Below, piece by piece: positions 63,093 to 64,000 of a stretch of DNA of 64,000 nt. Under the pieces are notes generated by a model. It did not search any database. It saw nothing but the letters and a program-made list of their open reading frames with translations, and was not told the DNA's origin. Both the position numbers and the translations under genes were made by a program. This DNA comes from Pseudomonas mucoides (GTDB lineage: Bacteria > Pseudomonadota > Gammaproteobacteria > Pseudomonadales > Pseudomonadaceae): contig NZ_JACOPW010000004.1 in assembly GCF_015461845.1 (NCBI RefSeq), forward strand, positions 372,001 to 436,000, in the 5' to 3' direction. Every line of letters starts with the position of its first letter. The stretch's first letter is position 1.

Positions 63093-64000
63093 ATGCAACA
63101 AGAGTTCAACGATCCGCTCTGGCGCACGGTGCTGTCGGGTGCACAGATGCTGTTCGTGGCCTTCGGCGCCCTGGTGTTGATGCCGCTGATTACCGGCCTC
63201 GACCCGAACGTCGCGTTGTTCACTGCGGGCCTGGGGACGATTCTGTTTCAGATCGTCACCGGGCGTCAGGTGCCGGTGTTCCTGGCGTCGAGCTTTGCCT
63301 TCATCACCCCGATCATTCTCGCCAAGGGCCAATTCGGCCTCGCCGCGACCATGGGCGGCGTGATGGCGGCCGGTTTCGTCTACACCTTTCTCGGACTGGC
63401 CGTGAAGATCAAAGGCACCGGGTTCATCGACCGCTTGCTGCCACCGGTGGTGATTGGCCCGGTGATCATCTCCATCGGCCTGGCCATGGCGCCGATTGCC
63501 GCCAACATGGCAATGGGCAAGGCCGGCGACGGCACTGAGCTGATTCATTACCAGACGGCGATGCTGATCTCGATGCCGGCGCTGCTGACCACCCTGATCG
63601 TTGCGGTATTCGGCAAAGGCATTTTCCGCCTGGTGCCGATCATTTCCGGCGTGCTGGTCGGTTTTGCCATGGCCTTCTATTTCGGCGTCGTGGATACCGC
63701 GAAGATTGCCGCGGCCCCGTGGTTTGCGATTCCGCACTTCACCGCGCCGGAGTTCAACTGGCAGGCGATTCTGTTCATCGTTCCGGTAGCGTTGGCCCCG
63801 GCCATCGAGCACATCGGCGGCGTGATTGCCGTCGGTAGCGTGACCGGCCGCGATTACCTGAAGAAGCCCGGCCTGCACCGCACCCTGCTCGGCGATGGCA
63901 TTGCCACCACCGCAGCCGGCCTGTTCGGCGGTCCACCCAACACCACGTACGCCGAAGTGACGGGCGCGGTGATGCTGACCAAGAACTACAACCCGAAAAT
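63093..64000 (+). CDS. uraA: Uracil:proton symporter, 5' part
   Basis: The first 302 codons of an NCS2 family permease, cut by the window end. It begins MQQEFNDPLWRTVLSGAQML and shows consecutive membrane helices (LFVAFGALVLMPLITGL) and the substrate-site region LAPAIEHIGGVIAVGSVTG. It sits two bases after upp, so uptake and phosphoribosylation of uracil are coupled. Confidence 0.94.
   Translation, partial: MQQEFNDPLWRTVLSGAQMLFVAFGALVLMPLITGLDPNVALFTAGLGTILFQIVTGRQVPVFLASSFAFITPIILAKGQFGLAATMGGVMAAGFVYTFLGLAVKIKGTGFIDRLLPPVVIGPVIISIGLAMAPIAANMAMGKAGDGTELIHYQTAMLISMPALLTTLIVAVFGKGIFRLVPIISGVLVGFAMAFYFGVVDTAKIAAAPWFAIPHFTAPEFNWQAILFIVPVALAPAIEHIGGVIAVGSVTGRDYLKKPGLHRTLLGDGIATTAAGLFGGPPNTTYAEVTGAVMLTKNYNPK

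Noticed and set aside
1..64000. Prophage, insertion sequence, integron or tRNA gene
   Set aside because: No integrase, transposase, phage structural gene or tRNA cloverleaf was recognised by eye.

Overview
This window is chromosomal DNA from a Pseudomonas, most likely of the P. fluorescens group. The evidence is gene content and order, GC-rich codon use, and REP-like palindromes in the intergenic gaps. Two long stretches follow the P. aeruginosa order as I remember it: about 0-25.7 kb (PA4414-PA4441 region) and about 56.9-64 kb (PA4640-PA4647 region). The species is inferred, since no rRNA is present. I see no transposase, integrase, CRISPR array or tRNA.

Layout. 0-7.8 kb (minus): the start of the dcw cluster, mraZ-rsmH-ftsL-ftsI-murE-murF-mraY-murD, with overlapping genes, a consensus-like promoter and a three-repeat MraZ box. 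8.1-8.45 kb (minus): rnpB, the RNase P RNA. 8.5-13 kb: rsmI diverging from lpoA-yraN-gmhA/diaA-dolP, an envelope and ribosome block. 13.2-18.1 kb (minus): rplM-rpsI, petABC (cytochrome bc1) and sspA-sspB. 18.3-25.7 kb: a Tas-like aldo/keto reductase, an LCAD-like acyl-CoA dehydrogenase, a GlxA-type regulator, an alpha/beta-hydrolase-trpS-zapE operon and zapG (yhcB).

25.9-46 kb is the accessory part. It holds an OmpA-like lipoprotein, an MBL-fold hydrolase and an 8.6-kb gene for a giant RTX protein. That protein has a serralysin-type M10 zinc protease domain, about 28 repeat modules and a C-terminal type I secretion region, but no secretion genes lie nearby. A minus-strand lipid locus follows: a MalT-like LuxR regulator, DUF1329, DUF1302, an acyl-CoA ligase and a LysE exporter. 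The second half of the RTX repeat array is nearly identical at the DNA level and arranged in a higher-order pattern.

45.6-56.2 kb: a D-2-hydroxyacid dehydrogenase, rsmC, a GDT1-family Mn exporter behind a yybP-ykoY Mn2+ riboswitch, an M48 lipoprotein protease, a dCache chemoreceptor, an SRAP protein with substituted active-site residues, small Cys-rich and DUF2007 proteins, an acyltransferase, YajG and small hypotheticals. 56.2-64 kb: a 738-bp gap with no convincing gene, mqo, a PA4642-like protein, a secreted hypothetical, a SulP transporter, wbuC-hpt and upp-uraA (cut by the window end).

Most of the window is housekeeping: cell wall synthesis, division, translation and respiration. The points most worth following up are the giant RTX protease and its homogenised repeats, the DUF1302/DUF1329/ligase locus, the Mn riboswitch, the atypical SRAP protein, the structured leader before sspA and the long empty leader before mqo.
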